DNA of 64,000 nt from Gnomoniopsis sp. IMI 355080 (taxonomy: Eukaryota; Ascomycota; Sordariomycetes; Diaporthales; Gnomoniaceae): positions 1 to 64,000 of the forward strand of contig JAPEVC010000017.1 of NCBI GenBank assembly GCA_027946555.1, given 5' to 3'. A program made the translations under genes and the position numbers. Below, piece after piece: positions 48,015-58,176 of the stretch (position 1 is its first letter; the number at the start of each line of letters is the position of its first letter). The notes beneath the pieces were generated by a model. The model was not told where the DNA came from. It saw nothing but the letters and a program-made list of their open reading frames with translations, and did not search any database.

Positions 48015-50874
48015 ATGAGTAGAACTAAGGTAGGTACCCATCACCAGAACATTCCAACGCAATCCATCGGTTATACTCACATACACAGAGAGGTCGTGGA
48101 CGGGGCGGTGCTCGAGGCGGCGCTCGAGGTGGCGGCCGGAGCGGCGGCGACCAGACTCGAAACAGTGATGGCCGCGACAACCGCGACAATAGATACCGCG
48201 CCGACGTCGTCAAGGAAAGGGAGAATCTTGAACGATACTACAATGAGTTGATCCAGCTACCTGAGGAGGAAAAAGCTGCCTTTTGGGAAGCCCTGCGCCG
48301 CGAGCTCCCCAACAGCTTTCGCTTTTGCGGCTCCAAAGGGTACGTCGTCCTACCCAAGAAGCCGCAAGCCCCGTCGCGCAAGCAGCCGTGATCTTTACTG
48401 ACGGTTTTGTTTCTTCCCGGTATCACAGCCATGCAGTTAACGTCAAACGCCTCCTCGAGGAGCGCTACATCCCCGAAATTTCCAAGATGGACAACTACGA
48501 TGGCAACCCTGTCACTCCTCCTCTCCCCGTGCCATGGTATCCCGATAACCTGGCTTGGTGGATGACTACCCCGAAGAATGTGATCCGCCGGTACCCCCCT
48601 TTTGCGAAGTTCCAGAAATTTCTGGTCTCAGAAACCAGCGTCGGAAACATCAGTCGCCAGGAGGTCGTCTCTATGATCCCTCCCCTACTGCTGGATGTCA
48701 AGCCCGGCCACGCTGTTCTCGATCTCTGTGCCGCCCCGGGAAGCAAGGCTGCACAGCTACTGGAGATGCTTCACACGGGCGAGGAGGGTCGTATACTGAA
48801 AGCCCTTCAGATGCACGCAACCGAGGATGGTCGTGAGGTTCCTGCTTTCCCAGGCTTGAATGAGGTTGACATGGAGGTGGACTCCACCGACGATGGACGC
48901 GCAACTGGCATGCTCATTGCGAACGACATGGACTACAAGCGGTCCCACCTGCTTATCCACCAACTGAAGCGGTTATCATCACCCAACATGATTGTCACCA
49001 ATCACGATGCGACTCTCTTCCCGTCTCTCAAACTGCCCTCCGACGATGCAAAGCGCCCCAAGTACCTGAAGTTTGACCGAATCCTCGCCGATGTGCCCTG
49101 CTCTGGCGATGGTACCATGCGGAAGAATGTGGCCATCTGGAACAGCTGGATCCCGGGCAATGCTCTTGGTCTTCATCAGACACAAATCAGAATTCTCAGC
49201 CGAGCCCTCCAGATGCTGAAGCCTGGAGGCCGTGTTGTCTACTCAACATGCAGTATGAACCCTGTTGAGAATGAGTCGGTGGTTGCCTCGGCCATCGAAC
49301 GTTGTGGTGACGACAGTGTTGAGATTGTGGACTGCAGCAACGAGCTACCAGGCCTGAAGCGCACTCCGGGTATGACATCCTGGAAGGTAATGGACAAGGC
49401 AAACCGGATCTGGAATAGCTGGGAGGAGGTTGAGAAATGGGCTGCCGAGCATAATAACAACGTTATTCCCGGAAAGGTCGTGTCGACTATGTTCCCACGC
49501 AAGCAGGAAGATAATGTACCTGCTATTCCTCTGGAGCGTTGCATCCGTGTGTATGCGCATCAGCAGGACACTGGCGGCTTCTTCATTGTTGCTCTGCACA
49601 AAAAGAAGGAGTTCAAATTGAGGCCTGAAAATTGGTCTCACTTTGCAAACAAGGCTGGAACAGACGCCGCAAGTGCTGAGAATGGCGCTGATGAGCCTGC
49701 CCAAACTGAAGGATCAGCAGTAAAGTCAGAGGAAACGGAGCAGACCAAGGACGTGACGATGAACGAAACCGAAGAGACCGCGGGGCCAACCGAGACCAAC
49801 AATGAAGAGACCAAGCAGGCTGAGGACAGCAAGCTTGAAGAAAACGCAGCAAGCGACAAGACCAATGCTCTTAAGCGGCCTCACGAGGGAGATGACGAGC
49901 AATCACCAGCTAAACGCCCCCACACTGATGCTGCTCCTGTAGCCAACGGAGAACAGACCATCGATGCGGCCAAGGCCGGCGAGGTTGCGACAGAGTCCAA
50001 GCCACAATCTACTTCGGATGGCTATGGTGACAAAGCTGCGAAGAAGCAGAATAAGGATCCATATGAGGAGCCATTCAAGTATCTGGCTGCTGACAACGAG
50101 GTTATCAAGGACATCCAACAGTTCTACCAAATCTCCCCACGGTTCCCTGCGGATCGCTTCATGGTCCGCAACGCAGCAGGTGAGCCGTCAAAAGCCATAT
50201 ACTACACAAGCGGGCTCGTCCGGGATGTCTTGTCATCCAACGAGGGCCGCAACGTCAAGTTCGTTCACGGTGGTGTCAAGATGTTTATGAAGCAAGATGC
50301 ACCATCTCCGGATGTCTGTAGGTGGCGTATCCAGAGTGAGGGTATGCCTATCCTTCAAGGTTACGTTGGTCCCGAGCGGGTTGTCGTTTTGCGCAACAAA
50401 GAGACCCTCCGTAGACTTCTCGTTGAGATGTTTCCTCGTATCAACGACGAGGAGTGGAAGAAGCTAGATGAGGTTGGTGAGCGTGTTCGCGACATGGGCA
50501 AAGGCTGCCTAGTCCTGCGCGTGGAGCCTGACGGCTCTGACAAGGACTTCTCTGAGAGGATGGCTTTGCCGCTGTGGAAGAGCTTCCACTCTCTCAACCT
50601 CATGTTACCCAAAGAGGACCGGGCTGCCATGTTGCTTCGTGTCTACAACGACACTACCCCACTCGTAAACACCATGCTAAAGGATCAAAAGAAGAAGGCC
50701 GAGGATGACGCCAAGGGGGCAGATGTGCAGGCCCCTGAACCCGGCGCTGTTGTTCCAGAGGGAACGGCTGATGTTGCGGACGTCATCATCCCAGATGTGG
50801 ACGCTGAGATGGAAGGTGCTACGAACGGTGATGCAGCTGTGGCCGAGGAGAAGGAAGACGCTGTACAGGCTTAG
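48015..50874 (+). CDS. NCL1: tRNA (cytosine-C5) methyltransferase, Ncl1/Trm4 (NSUN2) family
   Basis: Three exons: 48015-48029 (15 nt), 48089-48339 and 48429-50874, with 59- and 89-nt introns, give 903 residues. Residues 6-25 form an RGG box. The SAM-binding motif is VLDLCAAPGSKAAQLLEML. The two catalytic cysteines are Cys313 (DVPCSGDG) and Cys363 (YSTCSMNP); their 50-residue spacing equals that of yeast Ncl1. Residues about 460-600 are an acidic low-complexity insertion containing a bipartite nuclear signal (KRPHEG...AKRPHTD). The C-terminal domain after about 610 matches fungal Trm4, followed by an acidic tail. The enzyme makes m5C in tRNA in the nucleus. The start was fixed by the short first exon and phase. 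Confidence 0.95.
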
Positions 50875-52656
50875 GGAACCAGCAGTCACAGACTCACAGC
50901 GAACCTCATCAGCTTACCGTCTCGTCCGGTAACGAAGATGCGAGGCTTCAACCCCCAAATTCATTTTGACGCCGAGGCTGATACCAGCCAGCAGCACTCT
51001 GCTGCAATGAACGAGGTTGAGGACACCAACGTCAATGGTCAGTCCAATCTCAAAAGCCAACAGTGCTGACGATGCGTCGCCTGGCATCAATCATGCTTAG
51101 TTAGTCTAAGTCATTCCAGACTTGCGCTGATAGTCTTTGTTTATTTTGTCTGCAAGATAGCAGATGGATGTGAGAAAAAACTCCGTCAAATACAAAAGCC
51201 GGTGATGGCAGATTTGCCCACTCCAATGTGGAGCTCGCACGCGTTGTGGCAAGCTGGATAGATAGGCCCTCAGTTTATGACTGCCCTCTAAAGGAGTCCA
51301 AAGGGGCAGAGACATCAGAACAGAATCAAAAACTTTGCTTTCAAGGCCCGAAATACGGTTCATAATTTCGCGAAAATGGAGCAACGGCCAAACTAGTATG
51401 GCTTATGTTCTCGAGCATGGGTGTGTGTGGTGAGGGTCTTGAATCAGTTACAAGCGTTTGTGAGCCCCCTTTCACTCATTTCAATAGGCATTTGTGAACA
51501 TTTGTGTACCATGGTGTCACAAATTCTATTGACTGACTTCTCCCCATAGAATTTTTTTGGGATTGCTGCTCTCCGAACAGAGTAAATATTCATGCAAGGA
51601 TATCGTGAGCGCCTACCAGCCCGTCCTTGCATCGGATCTGCCACTTGACTCCACATTCTTCCGCCGAATCGTCTTGAATATCGGTGCTTGATGTTTGCGT
51701 CGCTGCTCCATTGGCCTTCTGATTGTTCGGTTCTTTCCGTCGCAAAGACCCCTTGACTGCGTATGATAGCTGACGTATAATGTCTTGGCAATGAGAGGCA
51801 CAAGCGACAGCATTTGGTGACAAAAGGGGCAGGATGATACAGGCGCCTTCGAGAGCGTAGCACGCATCCCTCCCATGTGTGCCGTGAGAGCGCGGATATA
51901 CGAGGTTTTCACATTCACACCCTAGTTGGCGTCTGCTCAGCGACTGGCCTGATCTTGGGGGGCCATCATCCGAGCAGCTTCCTCTTCCAGAGGCATCGTA
52001 CTCAGTGGGTAATTCCGTTATCAGCAAATGTAGCCGCCGAGACGACACGTGCGGGATGGCCAGGCCGAGATGGTTACGCTGCTTCGCCCGCAGGATCCTC
52101 TTCTATCGACCGCTAAAAGCGTGCGCAGTCAACTGCAAGAACCCTCTCATTTTAACAATCACAAAAAGACCTACCCAAATGCGGCTCAAAAACCAGGGGC
52201 CTAGACCCTGCACGACCTGATTGTGGATACTGTGATGGAGACCAACTCGGACTTGCAATTGAAACGGGGTACCACTCAAGCGGATCCGAAACGGCTTTGA
52301 CCTCTCGATCTGGCAGACTTCGTATAAGTCAACATTGAGTGGTGAGCAAAAGGTCGGTTAATTCTCAGGACGATGGGGTCACATCCACGCATACACACAC
52401 ATAAGAATGCTTTTTTCTTTCTTTTATTGCTGTCCTCTCGCCTCTTATTTGCCCTTTCCTTTCTGTTCACTCCTGTCTATACGCGGGTGCTACGGTGAAG
52501 TAAAGGCAATCACTCGTTCAGCCTTAAGCCACAGTCATTCGTTTTTGCCGTGTGGAATCCCATCTGAATTCCAGTCAGCCATCTTTTCAACACCTTCTTT
52601 ACAATCTTCTTCTTAGCTGCATATTTGTGGCTTTAATTCCATAATTCTAATTCACC
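50875..52656. other. 1.8-kb intergenic region upstream of the amylase gene
   Basis: 3' flank of NCL1 and promoter of the amylase. It holds a 43-codon ORF (50938-51069) just after NCL1 and a CGGN8CGG site at 52281-52294. Overlapping minus-strand ORFs around 51590-52048 are Cys-rich but not convincing. Confidence 0.55.
52281..52294. promoter_or_regulatory. CGGN8CGG, candidate AmyR binding site
   Basis: CGG-ATCCGAAA-CGG lies 363-376 bp before the ATG of the amylase-like gene. The Zn2Cys6 regulator AmyR of Aspergillus binds CGGN8(C/A)GG in amylolytic promoters. The match is exact, but a 6-base specification is short, so chance is possible. Confidence 0.5.
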
Positions 52657-54207
52657 ATGCACTCCCTTACATCAAAGCTCTCGCCATTGCTGGCTTTCTG
52701 CATCATCCAGCACGCCTCAGCCTTGGACGCAGCAGGGTGGCGAAGTCAAAGTATCTACCAGATCGTCACGGACCGTTTCGCCACGGATAACGGATCTACC
52801 CCGGCCTGCGATCCGTCCGAGGCCGTCTATTGTGGAGGCACGTGGAAAGGGATCACCAACAATCTGGATTATATTCAGAACATCGGCGCTACGGCCATCT
52901 GGATTTCACCAGTCATCAAAAATGTTGAAGGAAACATTGATGGTGCTGGCGAGGCCTACCACGGCTTCTGGGCCGAGGATCTGTACTCAATCAACACCCA
53001 CTTCGGCACTGAGGATGATTTGAAGGAGCTTGCTGATGAGCTCCACACTCGGGGTATGTACCTCATGGTCGACATCGCGCCGAATCACGTGGGTCTCACC
53101 ACTACGGCTGGCGATTATACCAGTTACATCCCATTCAACGAGACTGAGTACTTCCACGACGAGTGCGATATTATCTGGAACGATCGCGAGTCTGAACAGC
53201 TTTGCTGGCTCGAAGGTCTGCCCGACCTACGAACCGAAGATGACGGCATCCGCCAGGTGTACGCCGCCTGGATCAAGGATCTTGTTGCCAACTACTCTAT
53301 CGACGGTATTCGCGTCGATACGGCCCTCGAGATTGAGCCTGAGTTCTGGACAGACGGTGGTGTCAAGGAGGCTGCTGGCGTCTATCTGTTGGCTGAGATC
53401 AACCACAGTTCACCATTAGTTCTGGCACCTTACCAGCAGTACCTCGACGGCTACATAGACTTCAGCAGCTGGAACTGGTACACGGATGCTTTCCAGACGG
53501 TGGGCGCTACCATGTACGATCTTTACAATGGCACAAACTGGCTGGCCTCCATGACCGAGATTGACCCAACCCTGTTCGGGTCCTTTGTGGAGAACCATGA
53601 CCAGGTTCGCTTCCCGTACCGAAACTCCGACATGGCTCTGGCCAAGAACATTGCTTCGGTCGCCATGCTTCGTGATGGCATCCCCATCGTCTACTACGGC
53701 CAGGAGCAGCACTTTGACGGCGGCGCCGTGCCGATGGAGCGCGAGGCCATGTGGCTGGGCGGCTACGACATCTACGCGGAGCTGTACGGCTGGATCCAAC
53801 AGACCAACAAGGTGCGCGCCGCGGCCGCCGCGGCCAACAGCGACTTCCTCACCACGAGGACGCAGTCGCTCTTCTACAAGGACAGTACCGACAGCACCAG
53901 CAGCGTGATTGCGTTCCGCAAGGGCCAGATGGTGTCCATGTTCACCAACGGCGGCGTCAATGCCACCAACGACGTCAGCTACGGCATCCAGCGCGCCCTT
54001 CACGAATATGCGATCGGCTCCGAGGTCATTGATGTGCTCAACTGCGAGTCGTTCACGGTCGCCAGCCATGGACGCTTGTGGGTGCAGATGCCGGCTGGTG
54101 GACTGCCGCGGGTGTTCTTGCCCGCGAATCAGACCGACGGGCTCTGCAACAACGTCACGACGTTTGCTTCGACTGCTAGCGTGACGGTTGGGGTAGACAA
54201 GTCATGA
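52657..54207 (+). CDS. Secreted GH13 alpha-amylase-like glycoside hydrolase
   Basis: Intronless, 516 residues. A signal peptide covers about 1-22 (cleavage after ASA). The (beta/alpha)8 GH13 domain follows, with closest resemblance to Taka-type fungal amylases. Region I is DIAPNHVG. The nucleophile Asp221 lies in DGIRVDT, the acid/base Glu247 in LLAEIN, and the transition-state stabiliser Asp315 in FVENHDQVRF. Several cysteine pairs match the Taka pattern (CDPSEAVYC, and the DECD/LCW pair). The C-terminal beta domain ends with MPAGGLPRVFLP; no starch-binding module or hydrophobic GPI signal is present. After Asp221 the usual Lys-His of region II is Leu224-Glu225, so it may act on unusual substrates or transfer glucan. 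A possible AmyR site lies upstream. Confidence 0.92.
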   Translation: MHSLTSKLSPLLAFCIIQHASALDAAGWRSQSIYQIVTDRFATDNGSTPACDPSEAVYCGGTWKGITNNLDYIQNIGATAIWISPVIKNVEGNIDGAGEAYHGFWAEDLYSINTHFGTEDDLKELADELHTRGMYLMVDIAPNHVGLTTTAGDYTSYIPFNETEYFHDECDIIWNDRESEQLCWLEGLPDLRTEDDGIRQVYAAWIKDLVANYSIDGIRVDTALEIEPEFWTDGGVKEAAGVYLLAEINHSSPLVLAPYQQYLDGYIDFSSWNWYTDAFQTVGATMYDLYNGTNWLASMTEIDPTLFGSFVENHDQVRFPYRNSDMALAKNIASVAMLRDGIPIVYYGQEQHFDGGAVPMEREAMWLGGYDIYAELYGWIQQTNKVRAAAAAANSDFLTTRTQSLFYKDSTDSTSSVIAFRKGQMVSMFTNGGVNATNDVSYGIQRALHEYAIGSEVIDVLNCESFTVASHGRLWVQMPAGGLPRVFLPANQTDGLCNNVTTFASTASVTVGVDKS

Positions 54208-55387
54208 TGTGGATTATTTTCATTTTCTTATAGCACGCCTAGGACGGGTGATGGGACCTCAAGATGTTGGTGGAATCCATCCTTGGGAGGATATATGTGT
54301 TGAATATGAATAATTACGTATATGCAATTCAACTACAATAATGCAACATGATGTTCGAAACAAGATTTTATGCATATGTTACCATCATCCGCAGCACCCC
54401 ATTTCAAAAGTGCGACTAAACTCTCCCTCACCATCTCTATCCAGGTTTTAAAGCTAATCCTTGGCAAAGTCGCCTTTGGTGTTTCGCAAGGACATAGTTC
54501 AGGAGTATTGCTTACTCGCATCCAACAGCATACCAGTTGGTAGCCATAGGAGTTCGGTTTCACGCTTAGGTAGCCAAGATGAATTTTTAGTCGCCTCATG
54601 GACTATTCGGATTGCTCTTGCAATGCTAGACAGACAGCAGTGGATCCATGCATTCATAAAGGGATCATGCATATGAAGGGTACATGAACGCAAGTTGTTC
54701 CTCTTATATAATGCTCGATACTTGGCAAATTTCCTTGGATAGATGTAATGTTTGCAAAATTATTCGAAGTTTTCCTCGTCTGAGACTCTGGGCAAGCCTG
54801 GACACTGATACATCAATGAATATCAAAGACACAACTAGATTCCCAAATAGTGCTAGCGGCGGCGTACGTCAAAGCTATTCATGGAAACCCAAGAACAATT
54901 CAGGATATTCAACAATGTGTCATGAGTGATTAAGTATTTCTTGAATCCTCCGAATGTTCGATTCTCTTTTGATTGCTCAAGCTAATCTGAATTACGGCCT
55001 GAGATGAACGAAGCATTAATACCGTCTTCATGTCTATATAGGACCTTTACGAAGCCTTGAAAGCAGAATGGTTCTCTCGACACGGCATTTGCGCTTTGTG
55101 CTACGACTCAGCCTCGCAGCCTTGCCGCCACAGCCTCGCAACGCGCTTCGCAAGCGCGACGCGGTTACCCCTAGCCCTAACCCTCCTTGTAACTCAAAGC
55201 TTCCCAGAAAGAGTAAAGTCACCAGCGTCTCCAAAGCTTCCTTTTTGGAAGAAACCTCGACGAACGATAAACAATTCCTCAGGATACCCTTGCGCGCGCC
55301 CAAAGTTCTTTGAACCCTACCAGCTGGGCACTTTCTGAGAACAAACCTAAAACTAATTGGAGCCAAAATCTACATTCTGTCGCTGTC
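54208..55387. other. 1.2-kb intergenic region
   Basis: 3' flank of the amylase and promoter of the small mitochondrial-protein gene. A telomere-repeat-like CCCTAGCCCTAACCCT occurs at about 55168-55184. No gene was recognised. Confidence 0.55.
55165..55186. promoter_or_regulatory. Telobox-like (CCCTAA-type) motif
   Basis: CCCCTAGCCCTAACCCT contains about two and a half imperfect telomere-type units, about 200 bp upstream of the ATG at 55388. Tbf1-type Myb factors bind such words in promoters of some ascomycete genes. The role here is inferred. Confidence 0.35.
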
Positions 55388-55972
55388 ATGCTGTTTTTGC
55401 GTCGCGCCACAAGCGCAATTGGCCCGCGCGCCAGAATTTCCCTTCCCATCTCAATCACGCCCGCCGCAACAGCACGCTGCTTCAGCGTCACTCCTTTGTT
55501 AAAGCAGGACACTCAGGCAGCGTCACCCGGCATCGAGGGACTCCCAAGTACCATCAGGCCCCCTTGGAAGGTCAGTGACCTGGGCTGGGAACAAAAGTAT
55601 TACGAACGATACGGTCCCAACTACCCCGATCTCATTACTGATCAGCAGAAACGAGGCCAGATCCTGTATAGGATGAGATTCCGCCAGCGAATCGAAGAGG
55701 AGTTGAAGGCAGCACTAGGCGACGACAAGAGCGACGCTTGGTATGAAGTTTTGAAAGAAGCCAACCAACGCCAACAGCGGTATGCCGCGACGGTCCTGGA
55801 TGAGTTCGGAAGAAGGAGGAAAGAGTTGCAACCCTGGCGAAAAGCCCAGGCTACACCAGAACAAGCCGAACTGCAGAAGGAAATGAGGGAGTGGTCCGTG
55901 CGCGGGTTCGCGGCGAAGGGTAGGGAGTTTCGTCAGCAGGTTGTGGAGGAGCGTCGTCGAGCGCAATCGTGA
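55388..55972 (+). CDS. Predicted mitochondrial protein of unknown function
   Basis: Intronless, 194 residues. The N-terminus (MLFLRRATSAIGPRARISLP) is basic, hydroxylated and free of acids, and an RCFSVTP motif near residue 30 resembles a mitochondrial processing site. Residues 58-110 contain the aromatic-rich block WKVSDLGWEQKYYERYGPNY. The rest is charged and predicted helical (RRRKELQPWRK), perhaps coiled coil. I do not recognise the family; size and charge would suit a mitoribosomal or assembly factor, but this is a guess. The ATG at 55388 was chosen because it opens the targeting sequence. Confidence 0.75.
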   Translation: MLFLRRATSAIGPRARISLPISITPAATARCFSVTPLLKQDTQAASPGIEGLPSTIRPPWKVSDLGWEQKYYERYGPNYPDLITDQQKRGQILYRMRFRQRIEEELKAALGDDKSDAWYEVLKEANQRQQRYAATVLDEFGRRRKELQPWRKAQATPEQAELQKEMREWSVRGFAAKGREFRQQVVEERRRAQS

Positions 55973-56795
55973 AAATGGGGTTGGGCTCGTCGGAGATGCA
56001 AGCGGCACTCGCCCCCCTCATGTCACGATACCATACGCTGCATGTGTGTCGAGCAAACATGCAATGGAGGCAGCACTTGGTTGCAATTCGGGGGCATCAG
56101 GCGATGATGCTGGATGAGGACAAGTTGCGGGCCGTGGCGCATCGCGAAAACCATCCCCGGCTGCATAGGCCGTCCCCTGAAAGCTGGTCCTGAGCCTCAG
56201 AGAAGTTTTGCATCTGCTGTATGGATAGCCATGGAGGGCAACCCTGGATCAGGATTGCCCCCCCTCCCACCGGCAGGACTTTCAATGATGCTTCTTTTAT
56301 CGCTTGAAACAGCCCAAAAGGCGCATGACCGCGTTGTGTGTTGTGGAATTAATAAACTCCACCTAAAGGCTATACCATCTTTGCTGTGAGACACGTCGTC
56401 CGGGGTAGCGATTTGTCTTCGGCTAGGCTTGCGCCGGGCTCCTGAATCGATTCAGCAGGTGGTCGGAGGGTGGAGTGGGAGTTTAGCATAGATGTATGTC
56501 AAATGCAAGCCCGAAGCTTCAATGCTAGACATCGAAATCAAGCATGGCCCACTTGAGAGCGTCACTAGGCGTCGGCGTTGCTGCGAAAGGTACGATCGTG
56601 TTGCACACGACACCTATCAGTATATCAATCATCCCAAGACTCTCAACGCCAAACCATGCCCTTTTACCCCCGATCCTCTTGCCCGACGACCAGTAAAAGT
56701 CAGACCAAACACAACAACATTTCGAAAACAAGAAAATAGCAAACCTAGGAACAATCATGTCGGCCCAACGCATCTAGGGGGTGGGGGCCTTATCT
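55973..56795. other. 823-bp convergent intergenic region
   Basis: 3' flanks of the mitochondrial-protein gene (+) and the UCH gene (-). Nothing recognised. Confidence 0.6.
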
Positions 56796-57640
56796 CTAGT
56801 CCATACTAGCAGCCAACGCCAAAGCATTAAATCGAATATCCTCTCCACCTTGCTCAATGAACCTCTTCGGTCCCAGCGTCAGCGCCTTATCACTCAGCAC
56901 ATCCTCACTATCCTCTAGCGTCCCGCGCTCTAGCGGACCCTTGCGCCGCCCATCCAGCTCCCACAACTTGCCGTCATCACCCTTTACAAAACACACGTAG
57001 TGCAAGTCGACATCATCCGTGGCGTCCGGCGCGGCCGTGTCGCCCCGGCTGGCGGCGGAGTGGTGTGCTTGCGCCAGGCTCTTGGATGTCTCGAGGAGCT
57101 CGGTGCGCGCGACTGGATCGAGGGGAATGGCCTCCTTGAGGAGCTTGTCAAGGGCGGAGCCGGGTTCTGAAGAATTACGGGTGGTTCAAATTAGCATCTC
57201 TGAGCGCCATTGTTGTGAGCAAAGCACAAGGGGAAAGAAAATCAGAGCAAAACTCTTGCCGCGGAAGACCTACCGATGCTCTTCCTTGCAGGGCCGTTGG
57301 AAACAGCATGCAGCAAGCCCATCATGCCGCAAGCGTTGCGGATTGTCTGCTTGAACCACACGACGGGCTCGTCGTCGCCCTTGCCGCTGTACTCGGGCAG
57401 CGTGACGTCCTCAGCCAGGCGGGCGCTCTCGTAGGCAGCGGAGACGGGGAAGACGAGCAACAGGGCGTGGGCCGGGCGCGGGATGAAGGCAAGGAGCTCG
57501 GGTTCTGTGAGGCTGTAGACATCGTGGATTGCGAGGTTGGACTTGAGGCCGAGGTTGCGAAGGAGTTTGGTCATTAACTCTGGATTGGCTTCCAGAGGGA
57601 TGAAGGCTATGCGACCGGTATCTGAAGCTGGGGTTGTCAT
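56796..57640 (-). CDS. Ubiquitin carboxyl-terminal hydrolase, UCH family (Yuh1/UCH-L3-like)
   Basis: Two minus-strand exons, 57640-57274 and 57166-56796, with a 107-nt GTAGGT..AG intron (phase 1), give 245 residues, a normal length for this peptidase C12 family. Active-site residues are visible: oxyanion Gln98, nucleophile Cys104 (QTIRNACG), His178 (DLHYVCF) and Asp194 (WELDGRRKGP). The N-terminus FIPLEANPELMTKLLRNLG is the usual ubiquitin-contacting start. A disordered Ala/Asp-rich crossover loop (about 153-175) precedes the histidine. It cleaves small adducts and short extensions from ubiquitin, possibly also Rub1/NEDD8. One oddity is Arg101 where most family members have a small residue. 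Confidence 0.95.
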
Positions 57641-58176
57641 ATTTATCGTACGAGAGTGCTATGGATATGCCTTGAGATTTTGTTGGTGAGATGTTGGGTT
57701 TTGGTATTTTGAAAGTTGAGTGCAGACGAGTTGCATCAGAACCGTTGAATGTTGGCGGGGGCCTATGATTTCATAGCACTTAAATAAATCGCTTAAGGAG
57801 CTACCCCACCATACCAGGCAGACGCGTTGCGCGTCTTGTTTGTCAGTTGATGACTGCATGGCACTTAAAAGTCTACTTGCGACACAATTCAGGTCATGCA
57901 CTGTTTGCGAGAAAACAAATCTGCAAATGTTTTTCCTCAGATCATAATTCTGTCTCCATAATCATCTGGCTCTGCGGTCTATCGCTATGAGATGACGATT
58001 CCGTATACACCTAGTATGTGCAGAGAGGAGGAGCGCTGAGTTAAGCAGCCTTCTATGCAGTAAAATATAGTACAGTCCACTCTATCTGAGGGTTGTCTTG
58101 CCCCCTAAAATGCAATTACCTGCCCCGTTCTTAAGTGACAAGTAATGTCCAAAGGTGTCCTCCGTGTGAGCAGATT
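57641..58176. other. 536-bp region between UCH start and SUV3 stop
   Basis: Promoter of the UCH gene and 3' flank of SUV3 (both minus strand). Nothing recognised. Confidence 0.6.

Noticed and set aside
51590..52048. 152-codon Cys-rich minus-strand ORF resembling part of a Zn2Cys6 regulator
   Set aside because: No Zn2Cys6 motif is present and the Cys spacing is not regular; at most a decayed fragment.
55165..55186. Interstitial telomere
   Set aside because: Only about two imperfect units; far too short to mark a chromosome fusion, so kept only as a possible promoter motif.
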